DNA of 64,000 nucleotides from Georgenia satyanarayanai (GTDB lineage Bacteria; Actinomycetota; Actinomycetes; Actinomycetales; Actinomycetaceae): positions 46,880-110,879 of the forward strand of contig NZ_UETB01000003.1 of assembly GCF_900116375.1 (NCBI RefSeq), written 5' to 3'. The notes under the pieces were generated by a model. It was not told the origin of the DNA, ran no database searches, and worked only from the letters and a program-made list of their open reading frames with translations. The translations under genes were made by a program, and so were the position numbers. Positions 28,411 through 37,492 of this stretch are shown piece by piece. Every line of letters begins with the position of its first letter. The first letter of the stretch is position 1.

Positions 28411-29220
28411 TCAGGCAACCGAGGCGTGCAGCCGCCGCAGCGCCTGCGCCACGGCGGCCGGCTCCTCGACTGCGCTCATGTGCCCGGCCCGCGGGACGAC
28501 GACGAGCTCGGCCTCCCCGCCCAGCGCCCGGGCCATCACCTCGGCCGCCTCCTGCGTGCTCGTGAGGTCCTCCGCGCCGCGGAGGACGAGTCCGGGCACC
28601 TCGAGGTCCTCGAGCGCCGCCACGCGGGCGGGCCGGGCGGCCATCGCCCGCTGCGCCCACGCGATCCCGGCCGGCGACCCCTGCGCCGCCCACTCACGCA
28701 CCCGGTCCACGACCTCCGGCCGCTCGGCCCGGGTCGTCTCCCCGAGCACGACGTCGACCATCCCGGCCACGGCGTCGGCACCGGTGCGACCGGCCTCCTC
28801 CGCCATGCGCAGCCGGCCCGCGCGCGCGTCGTCGCTGTCGGCGTCGGCCCTCGTGTCGAGGAGCCCGACGGCGGCGAGCAGTCCGCGGTGCCGCTCGGCG
28901 AGCGCCAGGGCGACGTACCCGCCCATGGACAGGCCGGCGACGACGGCGCGGTCGACGCCCTGCTCGCGCAGGCTCGCCGCGACGGCGTCCGCGTAGGTCT
29001 CCAGGGACGGTCCGGGCTCGCGGGACACGGCGGCGGCGACGTCGTCGGGAGCCGGCGAGGCGCCGAAGCCGGGGGCGTCGAGGGTGAGGACGGGGACGTC
29101 GGGCAGCTGCGCGACGACGTCGTCCCACATGCGCGAGTCCAGCGGGAAGCCGTGGAGCAGGACGAGGGGCAGGCCGCTCGCCGGCCCGTGGCGGTGCAGG
29201 GCAAGGGGTGCGGTGCTCAT
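28411..29220 (-). CDS. Alpha/beta-fold hydrolase
   Basis: The 269-residue enzyme has LVLLHGFPLDSRMWDDVVAQ with the oxyanion HGF, the nucleophile elbow GLSMGG (Ser), LVLRGAEDLTSTQEAAEVM with the acid Asp, and AGHMSAVEEPAAV with the catalytic His. The length and order of motifs match the 3-oxoadipate enol-lactonase/haloperoxidase-like group, but no partner genes support a specific substrate. ATG 29220 was chosen because MSTAPLALHRHG begins the first strand. A strong hairpin at 29243-29278 isolates it from the upstream ABC operon. Confidence 0.88.
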   Translation of the reverse strand: MSTAPLALHRHGPASGLPLVLLHGFPLDSRMWDDVVAQLPDVPVLTLDAPGFGASPAPDDVAAAVSREPGPSLETYADAVAASLREQGVDRAVVAGLSMGGYVALALAERHRGLLAAVGLLDTRADADSDDARAGRLRMAEEAGRTGADAVAGMVDVVLGETTRAERPEVVDRVREWAAQGSPAGIAWAQRAMAARPARVAALEDLEVPGLVLRGAEDLTSTQEAAEVMARALGGEAELVVVPRAGHMSAVEEPAAVAQALRRLHASVA

Positions 29221-29242
29221 GGCCTGAGGATGGCACGCGGGT

Positions 29243-29278
29243 GTCCCGGGCCGCACGCCCTCACGTGCGGCCCGGGAC
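29243..29278. terminator. Hairpin terminator of the sugar ABC operon
   Basis: A perfect 15-bp stem (29243-29257 with 29264-29278) with a 6-nt loop lies 6 bp after the substrate-binding protein stop (29285, minus strand). Confidence 0.85.
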
Positions 29279-29284
29279 GGCGTC

Positions 29285-30676
29285 TCAGTCGGTGCTGACG
29301 TTCTCGTAGGCCCGCATGACGGTCGCCTGCGCGTCGGCCAACGCCTCCTCGGGCGTCTTGTCCTCGAGCAGCGCCGCCGTCATCGCGTTGGTCAGCTCGT
29401 TGGTGATCTCCTGGCCCACCGGTGAGGCACCGAAGGACTGCCCGTACTCGACGACCTCGTAGTAGGTCTCGATGACCTGGTCGAACGCCTCGTTGCCGGA
29501 GGGCTGGACGTGCGCCTCGCGGATCGCCTGGTCGGCCTCGGGCGAGCCGGTGAACAGACCGGTGTTGACCCCGCCCTCGGCCGCGATGGTCGCCGCGCGG
29601 GCCTCGCCGGCCGCCTCCCACGCATCGAGGGAGGTCACCTCGACCATCCACGCGCAGGCGCCGTCCGGGTTCGCCGCCCCGACCGGCACGACGAAGGCCG
29701 TGCCGCTCGCGACTGCGAAGGGCGCACCGTCGGCGTCCCGGAAGGGCACCGCGCCGAGCTCGACCTCGTCGACGTAGGGCGACAGGACGTTGGGGTACCA
29801 CTGCGCGTTGACCTGCGCCCCCACCTGGTCGGCGACGAACTGGTTCTGCTCGCCGAAGAAGTCGAAGGAGTCGGCGAAGCTCTTGTACGGCGCGTAGCCG
29901 CCCTGGGCGTCGATGATCGCCTTGACGTGCTCGATCGCCGCGACGTTCGCGGGGTCGTCGAGGGTCGGGGCGCCGTCCTCGTCGGTGAGGGTGCCACCCA
30001 TGCCGAGCACCCACAGCGGGGCCTGGCCGGTGGGCTGCGGGTCGAAGCCGAGCGTGGAGGGGTTGCTCCCGCTCTGGGTGAACATCGCCTCGATCGCCGG
30101 CAGGAGGACGTCGAGGTCCGAGGTGTCGATGTCCTCGTCGGCCACCCCGGCCGCGCTCATCACGTCCCGGTTCAGCAGCACCGCGGGCGGCTGGTAGAAC
30201 TGCGGCGTCGCCCACACCTGGTCCTGCCAGCGCACGTCGTCGACGACGAAGGGGTACCAGTGCTCGTCGGGCACGACCTCGTGGGCCTCGAAGCACTGGT
30301 CGAGCGGCTGGATGAGCCCCTGGGCGGCGTAGGTGCCGACGTAGCGGCGGTCCATCTGGACGACGTCGGGGACGTCGCCGCTCGCGATGCGGGTGGTGAA
30401 CTTCTGGGCGTCGAAGCCCGTGGGGTCGAGCTGGATCTCGACGTCGGTGAGGGCCTGCTCGGCGTGGTCGAGGCGGGCCTGGCCGACGTCGTCGGCGTTG
30501 TCGAAGGCCCACGCGTCGATCGCGCCGGTCGCCTCGGTGGAGAAGGAGGTGGCCTCGCCGTCGCCCGAGCCGCCGTCGCCCGATCCGCCGTCGTCGCCGG
30601 AGCCGCCGCAGGCCGCGAGGAGCAGGAGGGCCGGGACCATCCCCGTCGCGACGAGTGTGGAGTGACGCGTGTTCAT
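29285..30676 (-). CDS. Sugar ABC transporter substrate-binding lipoprotein
   Basis: The 463-residue lipoprotein binds an unknown sugar outside the membrane. It has the signal MNTRHSTLVATGMVPALLL with lipobox LLAAC, a Gly/Asp-rich linker (GGSGDDGGSGDGGSGDG) and a type 1 solute-binding fold (family 1): ITAIDAWAF-like first strand (AIDAWAFDNADDVG), DVPDVVQMDRRYVGTYAAQG and [26 protein letters not shown] precedes the ATG. It is the last gene of the operon, after both permeases, which is the reverse of the usual order. The nearby nagA and beta-glucosidase hint at beta-linked or amino sugars (inference). Confidence 0.93.
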   Translation of the reverse strand: MNTRHSTLVATGMVPALLLLAACGGSGDDGGSGDGGSGDGEATSFSTEATGAIDAWAFDNADDVGQARLDHAEQALTDVEIQLDPTGFDAQKFTTRIASGDVPDVVQMDRRYVGTYAAQGLIQPLDQCFEAHEVVPDEHWYPFVVDDVRWQDQVWATPQFYQPPAVLLNRDVMSAAGVADEDIDTSDLDVLLPAIEAMFTQSGSNPSTLGFDPQPTGQAPLWVLGMGGTLTDEDGAPTLDDPANVAAIEHVKAIIDAQGGYAPYKSFADSFDFFGEQNQFVADQVGAQVNAQWYPNVLSPYVDEVELGAVPFRDADGAPFAVASGTAFVVPVGAANPDGACAWMVEVTSLDAWEAAGEARAATIAAEGGVNTGLFTGSPEADQAIREAHVQPSGNEAFDQVIETYYEVVEYGQSFGASPVGQEITNELTNAMTAALLEDKTPEEALADAQATVMRAYENVSTD

Positions 30677-30729
30677 GTCGTTCCCTTTCTCACGGTGGAG
30701 GGTGGACGGTGACCCGTCGGGGCACCGCC

Positions 30730-31677
30730 TCACCCCTTGCGCCCGGTGGTCGCGATGCCCTCGATGAAGTACCGCTGGCCGAAGGCGAACAGGACGAGCA
30801 TCGGCAGGGTGACGAGGAGCGAGGCGACCATGACGTACTGGTAGTCGCCGTGGCCGCCCGCCGTCGGGCTGTAGCGGGTCATCGCGTAGGCGATGCCGAG
30901 CGGCGCGGTGAAGTCCTCCACGCCTCCGGCGTTGAGGTAGATGAGCGCCGCCTGGAGGTTGTTCCAGCTCGCCTGGAACTCGAAGAGGAAGACGATGATG
31001 AACGAGGGGATCGACAGCGGCATGACGATCCGCCAGAAGATCCGCCAGTAGCTCGCGCCGTCCATGCGCGCCGCCTCGAAGAGCTCACGGGGCAGGCCGA
31101 GGAGGAACTGGCGCTGGAGGAAGATGTAGAACGCCGAGCCGAAGAGGTTGAACGCCCACAGCGGCGCCCACGTGCCCAGCAGCCCGATCTCCTTCCAGAT
31201 GAGGTAGGTCGGCACCATGGTCACGGCGCCGGGCAGCATCATCGTGCCGAGGACGAGCCCGAAGAGCGTGTTGCGCCCGGGGAAGCGGAAGTGTGCGAAG
31301 CCGAAGGCGACCATCGTGCTCGAGACGGCGACCGTGGTGGCGGCGAGGAGGGCGATCGCCAGGCTGTTGAACAGCCAGCTCGTCAGCGGCAGCTGCTCCC
31401 ACACGTCGGCGTAGTTGGACCACACGAAGGTCTCGGGGACGAGCCTGTTGTCGAAGACCTGCCCGCGCGGCTTGAGGCTGGCGGCCACCAGCCACGCGAA
31501 CGGGTACATGAAGACGAGGGCGAAGAGGATGACGAGCACCCACAGCACGAGCTTGCCCGGCGAGAACCGGAACGGGGGCTTGCGCCGTCGTCGGGAGCCG
31601 TAGCCCTCGGTGCCGCTGACCTCGTCGGCGATCCGGTCGGTGGCGACGACCGCCTCGGGTGAGTTGAGGGCCGACAT
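30730..31677 (-). CDS. Sugar ABC transporter permease (MalG/LacG type)
   Basis: The 315-residue inner-membrane permease has six helices after a charged 35-residue N-terminus. It carries the EAA loop that contacts the ATPase, EAARMDGASYWRIFWRIVMP, and the ending YFIEGIATTGRKG typical of carbohydrate-uptake CUT1 permeases. The ATG overlaps the stop of the upstream permease (TGATG). No ATPase gene is in the operon. In related actinobacteria a shared ATPase (MsiK) usually serves such importers, so that is the likely energiser. Confidence 0.94.
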   Translation of the reverse strand: MSALNSPEAVVATDRIADEVSGTEGYGSRRRRKPPFRFSPGKLVLWVLVILFALVFMYPFAWLVAASLKPRGQVFDNRLVPETFVWSNYADVWEQLPLTSWLFNSLAIALLAATTVAVSSTMVAFGFAHFRFPGRNTLFGLVLGTMMLPGAVTMVPTYLIWKEIGLLGTWAPLWAFNLFGSAFYIFLQRQFLLGLPRELFEAARMDGASYWRIFWRIVMPLSIPSFIIVFLFEFQASWNNLQAALIYLNAGGVEDFTAPLGIAYAMTRYSPTAGGHGDYQYVMVASLLVTLPMLVLFAFGQRYFIEGIATTGRKG

Positions 31678-32648
31678 CAGCGCTGCCCCTCGTAGAAGAC
31701 GAGGCGGTTGCCCACGCGCACCTGGATGACGGTGACGACCATGATGATGACGAACATCAGCCACGCCATCGCGGAGGCGAAGCCGAAGTTGAACTGCCGG
31801 AACGCCTGCTGGAACAGGTAGACGGCGTAGAAGAGCGAGGCCTCCGGGGCGGCGTTGTTCTGGTCGCGCCAGAACAGCAGGTAGGCCTGGTCGAAGGTCT
31901 GGAAGGCCGCGATGCTCAGCACGATGACGTTGAAGAACAGCGCCGGGGAGATCATCGGCAGGGTGATCCACAGGAACTGGCGCACCGGCCCGGCGCCGTC
32001 GATGGAGGAGACCTCGTAGAGCTCGCGCGGCACGTTCTTGAGCGCCGCGAGGAAGATGACCATCGTGCCGCTCACCGCCCACAGCGACATGAGGACGATC
32101 GAGGGCTTGACCCAGTCGGGGTCGACGAGCCACTGCGGACCGTCGATGCCGAGGACGCCCAGCCCCTGGTTGATGGCGCCGGTGTTGCCGTTGAGCAGGA
32201 GGAAGAAGACGGCGGCGGTGGCGACGGCCGGCGTCATCTTCGGCAGGTAGTAGATGGTGCGGAAGACGCCGCTGCCCCGACCCAGCTTCGACAGCAGCAT
32301 CGCCAGGGTGAGCGCGAAGACGATCTCGAGCGGGACGAGCATGACGGCGTAGAAGAGCGTGTTCGCCAGCGAGGTCGCCACCCGCGGGTCCTCGACGAGG
32401 TTCTCGAAGTTCCGGGTGCCCACGGGCCGCATCTGCCCGGTGGCGAGGTTGTAGTCGCTGAAGGCGATGAACAGGCTCCACACCATGGCGCCCGCGGTGA
32501 AGATGAGGAAGCCGACGATCCACGGGGAGATGAAGAGGAGACCGGTGAGGGCCTCACGGCGGTTGTAGCGGACGTTGCGCCGGCTCCTGCGCGCCCGGCG
32601 GGCAGCGGACGGCGACCCACCCGCACCCAGCGTGACCGACTCAGCCAC
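31677..32648 (-). CDS. Sugar ABC transporter permease (MalF/LacF type)
   Basis: This 323-residue permease is the first gene of the operon. A basic N-terminus (RRARRSRRNVRYNRREA) precedes LTGLLFISPWIVGFLIFTAG, the standard first helix of CUT1 MalF-type permeases. The EAA-type loop reads EVSSIDGAGPVRQFLWITLP. It pairs with the next gene to form the channel. The GTG start at 32648 has no good Shine-Dalgarno. A promoter with TATAGT lies about 90 nt upstream. Confidence 0.94.
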   Translation of the reverse strand: MAESVTLGAGGSPSAARRARRSRRNVRYNRREALTGLLFISPWIVGFLIFTAGAMVWSLFIAFSDYNLATGQMRPVGTRNFENLVEDPRVATSLANTLFYAVMLVPLEIVFALTLAMLLSKLGRGSGVFRTIYYLPKMTPAVATAAVFFLLLNGNTGAINQGLGVLGIDGPQWLVDPDWVKPSIVLMSLWAVSGTMVIFLAALKNVPRELYEVSSIDGAGPVRQFLWITLPMISPALFFNVIVLSIAAFQTFDQAYLLFWRDQNNAAPEASLFYAVYLFQQAFRQFNFGFASAMAWLMFVIIMVVTVIQVRVGNRLVFYEGQR

Positions 32649-32735
32649 CGGAGGGTCCGCTCGTGCTCGTGCCGTCGTGCGGTGCCATCCGTCGTCCCTT
32701 CGCCCCTCAGTCCGGCACCCTTGCCAGATCGCGAC

Positions 32736-32741
32736 ACTATA
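32736..32741 (-). promoter_or_regulatory. -10 hexamer (TATAGT), sugar ABC operon
   Basis: TATAGT on the minus strand is the closest match to a sigma70 -10 consensus in the window, with TGTTGC 17 nt upstream as a possible -35. It leaves a leader of about 80 nt that holds GGCAAGGGTGCC, a small inverted repeat that could be a repressor site. Confidence 0.5.
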
Positions 32742-32823
32742 GGCGCCCTACCGCTCCGGCAACAGGTGGAGAAGGGCTTCTCCGCGTGCGAGTTCCCGGA
32801 CGCCCGATGTCAGTGCCTCGTCC

Positions 32824-32829
32824 TACTCT
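32824..32829 (+). promoter_or_regulatory. -10 hexamer (TACTCT), HNH gene
   Basis: TACTCT fits TANNNT and would give a leader of about 27 nt carrying the GGGAGG ribosome site of the DUF222-HNH gene. Confidence 0.4.
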
Positions 32830-32862
32830 TGGAACACGCGTTCGACAAGGGAGGTGAGGGTC

Positions 32863-34398
32863 ATGGCCACGACGACGACGTCGCCCACCGGCCCCGCCCC
32901 GCTCGCTCGCGAGGTGCGCGCTGCGGTGTCGGCCCTTCGCGCCGGTGCTCCCGGGGTCGGCGCAGGCGGGTGGAGCGGGGAGGATCGCGAGGCGGTCGTC
33001 GCCGAGCTGGACGCCGCGATCCGGGACCTCACCGTCTACCGCGGTCAGGTCCTTCTCGCCCACAGGGAGCACGGACGCTGGGGCTCCGTGCAGGACCGGG
33101 ACTTCGCCGACTACCGTTCCCGCTCCACCGGCGCCGGCCGCGGCGCGGCCGTCGGGGACCTCAGGCTCGCCGAGGGCCTCGAGGCGATGCCCGCGGTCGC
33201 CGAGGCGGTGGAGCGGGGCGAGGTGACCCTGGAGCACGCTCGGGCGCTCACCCGCCTCCGCGAGAAGTCCTCTCCCGAGGTGCAGGGCGCACTGGCCGAC
33301 GGCGGCCTCGACACCCTCCTCGAGCGTGCCACCCGCCGTGGGCTCACCGCGCCCGAGCTGGGCAAGGAGGCCAAGGCGTGGGCCGCCAGGGTGGACGCCG
33401 ACGCCGCGCAGGCCGAGTTCGACGCCGTCCGCCGCCGCCGCTCCCTCACCCTGCGGAGTCACGCCGGCGGGGTGGCCGGGGAGTTCTTCCTCGACCCGGT
33501 GGCCGGTGACGAGCTGCGCATCGCGCTGGAGGCCGTCGCCGGGCGGCCGGCGGCCGACGACGACCGCACCCGCGAGCAACGGATGGCGGACGCCCTGTCG
33601 GCCATGGCGAGCCGCACCCTGCAGGTCGGGTCGGACCTGGGCGGCGCACAGGTGCGCCCCCATCTGGCCGTGATCGTCCGGGAGGAGACGTGGGTGGGCA
33701 TCCTGGCACGCCGCCGCCGCTTCGCGTCATGTCCAGACGGGTCGCGTCCGCCATGGCCCGACGTGCCGCCGGGGCAGCTCGAGGACGGCACCGTCGTCCC
33801 GCTCGGGGAGCTGGAGCGGCTCATGTGCGACAGCGAGCTGACCCGCATGGTCATGGACGCCGCCGGGGTGCCGCTCGACGTCGGACGCACGCAGCGCACC
33901 TACAGCAAGGAGCTCCGGCGGGCGATCACCACCCGCGACCGCCACTGCATGTGGCCCGGCTGCCGGCGTCGCGCGTCCTGGTCCGAGGTCCACCACATCA
34001 CCTGGTTCTCCCGCGGCGGCAGCACCAGCCTCGCCGAGGGCATCACGCTCTGCAGCTACCACCACCACCGCGTCCACGAGTATGACGTCGTCATCACGAC
34101 GCTCCCCGACGGTGTCGACTTCCACCACCGCGACGGCCGCCACATCGGCACCTCCGCCCGAGGGGATCCCGGGCCCCTGCTGCCTGGGACTTCGGCAGCG
34201 GAGCCGCCCGGTGCTCCACAGCACGCCGACGTGAACGCCGGTCCACCGGGAGGACGGCCCGCCGACGTGAGGACGACGTCGCCGCCCCCGGCGGTCAAGG
34301 GCGGTGGAGCCGTGGCCTCGATCCGCGGGGCACCGCCGCCTCGCCCACACTCCCCCGCCGTGGCGCAGCCCCTGTGGGACGCGGACCTGCCGCGCTGA
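32863..34398 (+). CDS. DUF222/HNH endonuclease domain protein
   Basis: The 511-residue protein has an N-terminal DUF222 region (about 20-320) and a C-terminal HNH nuclease fold: CMWPGCRRRASWSEVHHITW, SRGGSTSLAEGITLCSYHHH and RVHEYDV, with two Cys-x4-Cys-type metal ligands and the catalytic His pair. The tail is a Pro-rich disordered segment. Strong GGGAGG precedes ATG 32863; GTG 32854 is an alternative. This family (13E12-like in mycobacteria) is present in many copies in actinobacteria and has no established role; DNA cleavage is inferred from the motif. It stands alone between two sugar operons. Confidence 0.93.
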   Translation: MATTTTSPTGPAPLAREVRAAVSALRAGAPGVGAGGWSGEDREAVVAELDAAIRDLTVYRGQVLLAHREHGRWGSVQDRDFADYRSRSTGAGRGAAVGDLRLAEGLEAMPAVAEAVERGEVTLEHARALTRLREKSSPEVQGALADGGLDTLLERATRRGLTAPELGKEAKAWAARVDADAAQAEFDAVRRRRSLTLRSHAGGVAGEFFLDPVAGDELRIALEAVAGRPAADDDRTREQRMADALSAMASRTLQVGSDLGGAQVRPHLAVIVREETWVGILARRRRFASCPDGSRPPWPDVPPGQLEDGTVVPLGELERLMCDSELTRMVMDAAGVPLDVGRTQRTYSKELRRAITTRDRHCMWPGCRRRASWSEVHHITWFSRGGSTSLAEGITLCSYHHHRVHEYDVVITTLPDGVDFHHRDGRHIGTSARGDPGPLLPGTSAAEPPGAPQHADVNAGPPGGRPADVRTTSPPPAVKGGGAVASIRGAPPPRPHSPAVAQPLWDADLPR

Positions 34399-34464
34399 GC
34401 CGAGAGGACCGCGCGCAGCCTCTGCCGCCGTGGCAGCCAGGGTGCGCGAGCCGGTGGCGTGCGC

Positions 34465-34749
34465 TCAGCCGCGGCGCCAGCAGGCGGTGTGCCAGTGGCG
34501 GCGGTCCTCGAGGCCGGGGCCGAGGAGCGACTCGGTCGGCCACGCGACGACATGTGCGACGCCCGGCGGGATGAGCTGGTTGCAGCCCGGGCAGCGGTAG
34601 GACTTCTCCCCGCCGCGCACGGTGCGGACCGTGTACGTCACCCCGCCCGGGCCGGTCTCGCTGCGGACGACGCCGCCGAGACGCTCCGGGTCGAGGGGGA
34701 CGTGGGCGTCCCCGTAGGGGCGCTTGCGTCCGCGTCGCGCGCGGGCCAT
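34465..34749 (-). CDS. Small zinc-ribbon protein
   Basis: The 94-residue protein begins with a very basic stretch ([13 protein letters not shown]). It has a zinc-binding pattern: CPGCNQLIPPGVAHVVAW with Cys-x2-Cys and a later HWHTACW that can supply His and Cys ligands. In between, VRTVRGGEKSYR looks like a beta hairpin. Similar short proteins occur across Micrococcales, often called ATP/GTP-binding without proof; the function is unknown. The ATG overlaps the stop of the beta-glucosidase gene (TGATG), so it is probably translated with that gene. Confidence 0.8.
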   Translation of the reverse strand: MARARRGRKRPYGDAHVPLDPERLGGVVRSETGPGGVTYTVRTVRGGEKSYRCPGCNQLIPPGVAHVVAWPTESLLGPGLEDRRHWHTACWRRG

Positions 34750-36179
34750 CAGCCCTCCAGCGGGGGCAGCGCCGCGGCCTCCTCCACGCCGGGCAGCCGC
34801 CCGGTGCGGATGAGCTCGCGGTACCACAGCGCGGAGTCCTTGGGCGTGCGCCGCTGGGAGTCGAGGTCGACGTGGACGATGCCGAAACGCTTGCTGTACC
34901 CGTAGGCCCACTCGAAGTTGTCGACGAAGGACCACGCGAGGTACCCGCGCAGGTCCACCCCCGCCTCCCTGGCGCGCAGGACGGCGGCGACGTGGTCGTG
35001 GAGGTAGGCGACGCGGGCGGTGTCGTGGACGCGGCCGTCCACCGGCACGTCGCCGTCGAAGGCCGCACCGTTCTCGGTGACCATGAGCGGCTGGTCGGGG
35101 TAGGCGTTGTCGAGCGCGAGGAGCAGCTCCTCCAGGGCCTCGGGCCGGATGTTCCAGCCCATGGCCGTGTGCGGCGGGTCGACCGGGAGGAGCTCGACGG
35201 CGTCCTCCGTCCCCACCCACGGCGAGGCGGCCGCCGCGCCGTGGCCGTCGGCCCGCGGGGCGGTGCCCGCGCCGTGGTGCCGGCGCACGAGCTGGGTGGA
35301 GTAGTAGTTGACGCCCAGGACGTCCAGCCGCTGGCGCGTGACGGTGAGGTCGCCGGGACGGACGAAGGACCAGTCCGTGACGTGAGCGGTGTCGCGCAGC
35401 AGCTGCGTGGGGTAGCTGCCGTCCATGAGCGGCCCGAGGAAGACGTGGTTGCCGACCGCGTCGACCTGCGCGACCGCCTCGAGGTCCGGCCCAGACTCTG
35501 GGTCGGCGGGGTGGGTGACGTGGAGGTTGAGGGAGATCGACACGGGGGTGTCCTCCCCGAGCTCCTCGCGGATGGCCAGTGTGGCCAGGCCGTGGGCGAG
35601 GTTGAGGTGGTGCGCCGCGGCGAGGGCGGCAGCCGGCTCGGTGCGGCCCGGCGCGTGGACGCCGGAGGCGTAGCCGAGGAAGGCGGTGCACCACGGCTCG
35701 TTGAGTGTGGTCCACAGCGCGACGCGGTCGCCCAGCTCGCGGGCCATGAGGCGGGCGTACTCGGCGAAGGCGTGGGCGGTCTCGCGGCTGGGCCAGCCCC
35801 CGGCGTTCTCGAGCTCCTGCGGCAGGTCCCAGTGGTAGAGCGTGACGACGGGCGCGATGCCCCGGGCGCGCAGCTCGTCGAGGAGGTCGCGGTAGAAGGC
35901 GACACCCTCGGGGTTGAGCGGGCCGCGGCCGCCGGGCTGGACCCGCGGCCACGAGATCGACAGGCGGTAGGCCTGCACCCCCAGCCGCGACATGAGCGCG
36001 ACGTCCTCGCGCCACCGGTGGTAGTGGTCGACCGCGACGTCGCCCGTGTCACCACCGAGCACGCGGCCGGGCGTGTGCGAGAACGTGTCCCAGATGGACG
36101 GCCCGCGCCCACCCTCCCGGGCCGCGCCCTCGACCTGGTAGGCGGCGGTCGCCACGCCCCAGCGGAAGTCCTCCCACAT
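34749..36179 (-). CDS. GH1 beta-glucosidase
   Basis: The 476-residue family 1 glycosidase hydrolyses beta-glucosides, probably cello-oligosaccharides or aryl glucosides. It shows [15 protein letters not shown] and [15 protein letters not shown] at the start, the acid/base Glu in [14 protein letters not shown], the nucleophile Glu in [10 protein letters not shown], and [18 protein letters not shown] near the end. There is no signal peptide, so it acts in the cytoplasm on imported sugar. The ATG at 36179 overlaps the nagA stop (TGATG), and a GTG one codon earlier (36182) is possible. It fits downstream of the ABC importer nearby. Confidence 0.95.
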   Translation of the reverse strand: MWEDFRWGVATAAYQVEGAAREGGRGPSIWDTFSHTPGRVLGGDTGDVAVDHYHRWREDVALMSRLGVQAYRLSISWPRVQPGGRGPLNPEGVAFYRDLLDELRARGIAPVVTLYHWDLPQELENAGGWPSRETAHAFAEYARLMARELGDRVALWTTLNEPWCTAFLGYASGVHAPGRTEPAAALAAAHHLNLAHGLATLAIREELGEDTPVSISLNLHVTHPADPESGPDLEAVAQVDAVGNHVFLGPLMDGSYPTQLLRDTAHVTDWSFVRPGDLTVTRQRLDVLGVNYYSTQLVRRHHGAGTAPRADGHGAAAASPWVGTEDAVELLPVDPPHTAMGWNIRPEALEELLLALDNAYPDQPLMVTENGAAFDGDVPVDGRVHDTARVAYLHDHVAAVLRAREAGVDLRGYLAWSFVDNFEWAYGYSKRFGIVHVDLDSQRRTPKDSALWYRELIRTGRLPGVEEAAALPPLEG

Positions 36180-37390
36180 CACAGCTCCACCCCTCCCTTG
36201 ACGACCCGCACCGGGCGTAGGTCCGTATCGGTCACGACGACGTCGGCCCGCCGGCCCGCCTCGAGCACCCCCACGCCGTCGTCCCCGAGGACGGCGGCGG
36301 GCGTTGTCGCGGCCGCGTACACGGCGTCGACGAGGTCGACGCCCCCGGCGACGGAGGTGCGGACGACGTCGATGAGGTGCGCGGTGCCCCCCGCGATGGA
36401 CCCGCCTTCGGTCAGCCGCGCCACGCCGTCGGCGACGGTGACGGCGAGGGAACCAAGCTGGTAGTCGCCGTCGGGCATGCCGGCAGCGGCCATCGCGTCG
36501 GTGACGAGCGCGACGTTCTCACGGCCGGCGATCTCCATGAAGCTGCGCACGAGCGCCGGGTCCAGGTGGGTGCCGTCGGCGATGAGCTCGATGACGAGAC
36601 GACCGTCCGCGGCGGCGGCGAGGAACTCGGGGATGGGCCCCGGGGCGCGGTGGTGCATCGGATTCATCCCGTTGCACAGGTGCGTGACCGTGGGGCGCGC
36701 CGAGCGGGCGGCGGGCTCGTCGGCGAGCATCCGACCGGCCTCGACGACGGCGGCGCGCGCCTGCGGCGCCGTGGCGACCGTGTGCCCGAAGGAGGGCAGC
36801 GCCCCGCCCGACGCGAGCGAGCGCGTGACGCCCTCCTCCCCCGTGACGCCCGGGGCCTCGGGGGCGAGGGTCATCGTCACGACGTGGCCCCGGCCGAGCT
36901 CGAGGAGCTCGCGGGTGAGCGCGGGGTCGGGCTGCTGGATCGCGGCCGGGTTCTGCGCGCCGCAGCGGTCGGCGGAGATGAACGGGCCCTCGTAGTGGAT
37001 GCCGGCGATCTCCCCCGCCTCCGCGAGCTCGACGAGGACGCCGGTGCGCTGGCGCAGGACCTGCGGGGCCGCCGTGACGAGGGAGGCGACGAGGGAGGTG
37101 GTGCCGTGGCGCAGGTGCTCGGCGACGGCGACGCGTGCGGTCTCGACGTCCTCGGCGTCCGGGAAGCTCGCGCCGCCACCGCCGTGGCAGTGGAGGTCGA
37201 CGAGGCCGGGCAGGACGTAGCCGGCGACGGGCGTCGCGGCGTCGACCACCTCGCGCAGCTCGCCGGGCGCCTCGCGGGCGTCCCCGACCCAGGTGAGGCG
37301 CTCGCCCTCCCACACGACGGCGCCGTCCTCGAGGACGGCGGTGGGGGTGACGACACGTCCGCGGACCAAACGCGGGGAGACGGTGCTCAT
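36179..37390 (-). CDS. nagA: N-acetylglucosamine-6-phosphate deacetylase
   Basis: The 403-residue amidohydrolase removes acetate from GlcNAc 6-phosphate, a step of chitin or peptidoglycan sugar recovery. Metal and substrate motifs are visible: [19 protein letters not shown] with the metal Glu, [22 protein letters not shown], and [14 protein letters not shown] with the catalytic Asp. No nagB or nagE lies beside it. It is followed by the overlapping GH1 gene. A CATGAT hexamer lies 6 nt before the ATG, a possible leaderless start, though the G-rich stretch between could also act as a ribosome site. Confidence 0.95.
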   Translation of the reverse strand: MSTVSPRLVRGRVVTPTAVLEDGAVVWEGERLTWVGDAREAPGELREVVDAATPVAGYVLPGLVDLHCHGGGGASFPDAEDVETARVAVAEHLRHGTTSLVASLVTAAPQVLRQRTGVLVELAEAGEIAGIHYEGPFISADRCGAQNPAAIQQPDPALTRELLELGRGHVVTMTLAPEAPGVTGEEGVTRSLASGGALPSFGHTVATAPQARAAVVEAGRMLADEPAARSARPTVTHLCNGMNPMHHRAPGPIPEFLAAAADGRLVIELIADGTHLDPALVRSFMEIAGRENVALVTDAMAAAGMPDGDYQLGSLAVTVADGVARLTEGGSIAGGTAHLIDVVRTSVAGGVDLVDAVYAAATTPAAVLGDDGVGVLEAGRRADVVVTDTDLRPVRVVKGGVEL

Positions 37391-37433
37391 CCCCCCATCA
37401 TGCCAACCGTGACCCAGGACCCCCCACCCCGCC

Positions 37434-37487
37434 GACAGCGCACCTACCGCCGACAGCGCACTTACCGTCGACAGCGCACTTACCGTC
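37434..37487. repeat. 18-bp tandem repeat array 1 (three units)
   Basis: Three direct 18-bp units at 37434-37451, 37452-37469 and 37470-37487, consensus GACAGCGCACTTACCGTC on the plus strand, followed by a partial unit. The array starts 5 bp beyond the stop side of the nuclease-like gene (37493). It is the reverse complement of the unit in array 2, so the two arrays bracket the gene in inverted orientation. Confidence 0.95.
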
Positions 37488-37492
37488 GACGC

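Noticed and set aside
34399..34464. Terminator between the HNH and zinc-ribbon genes
   Set aside because: Only 5-bp stems were found.
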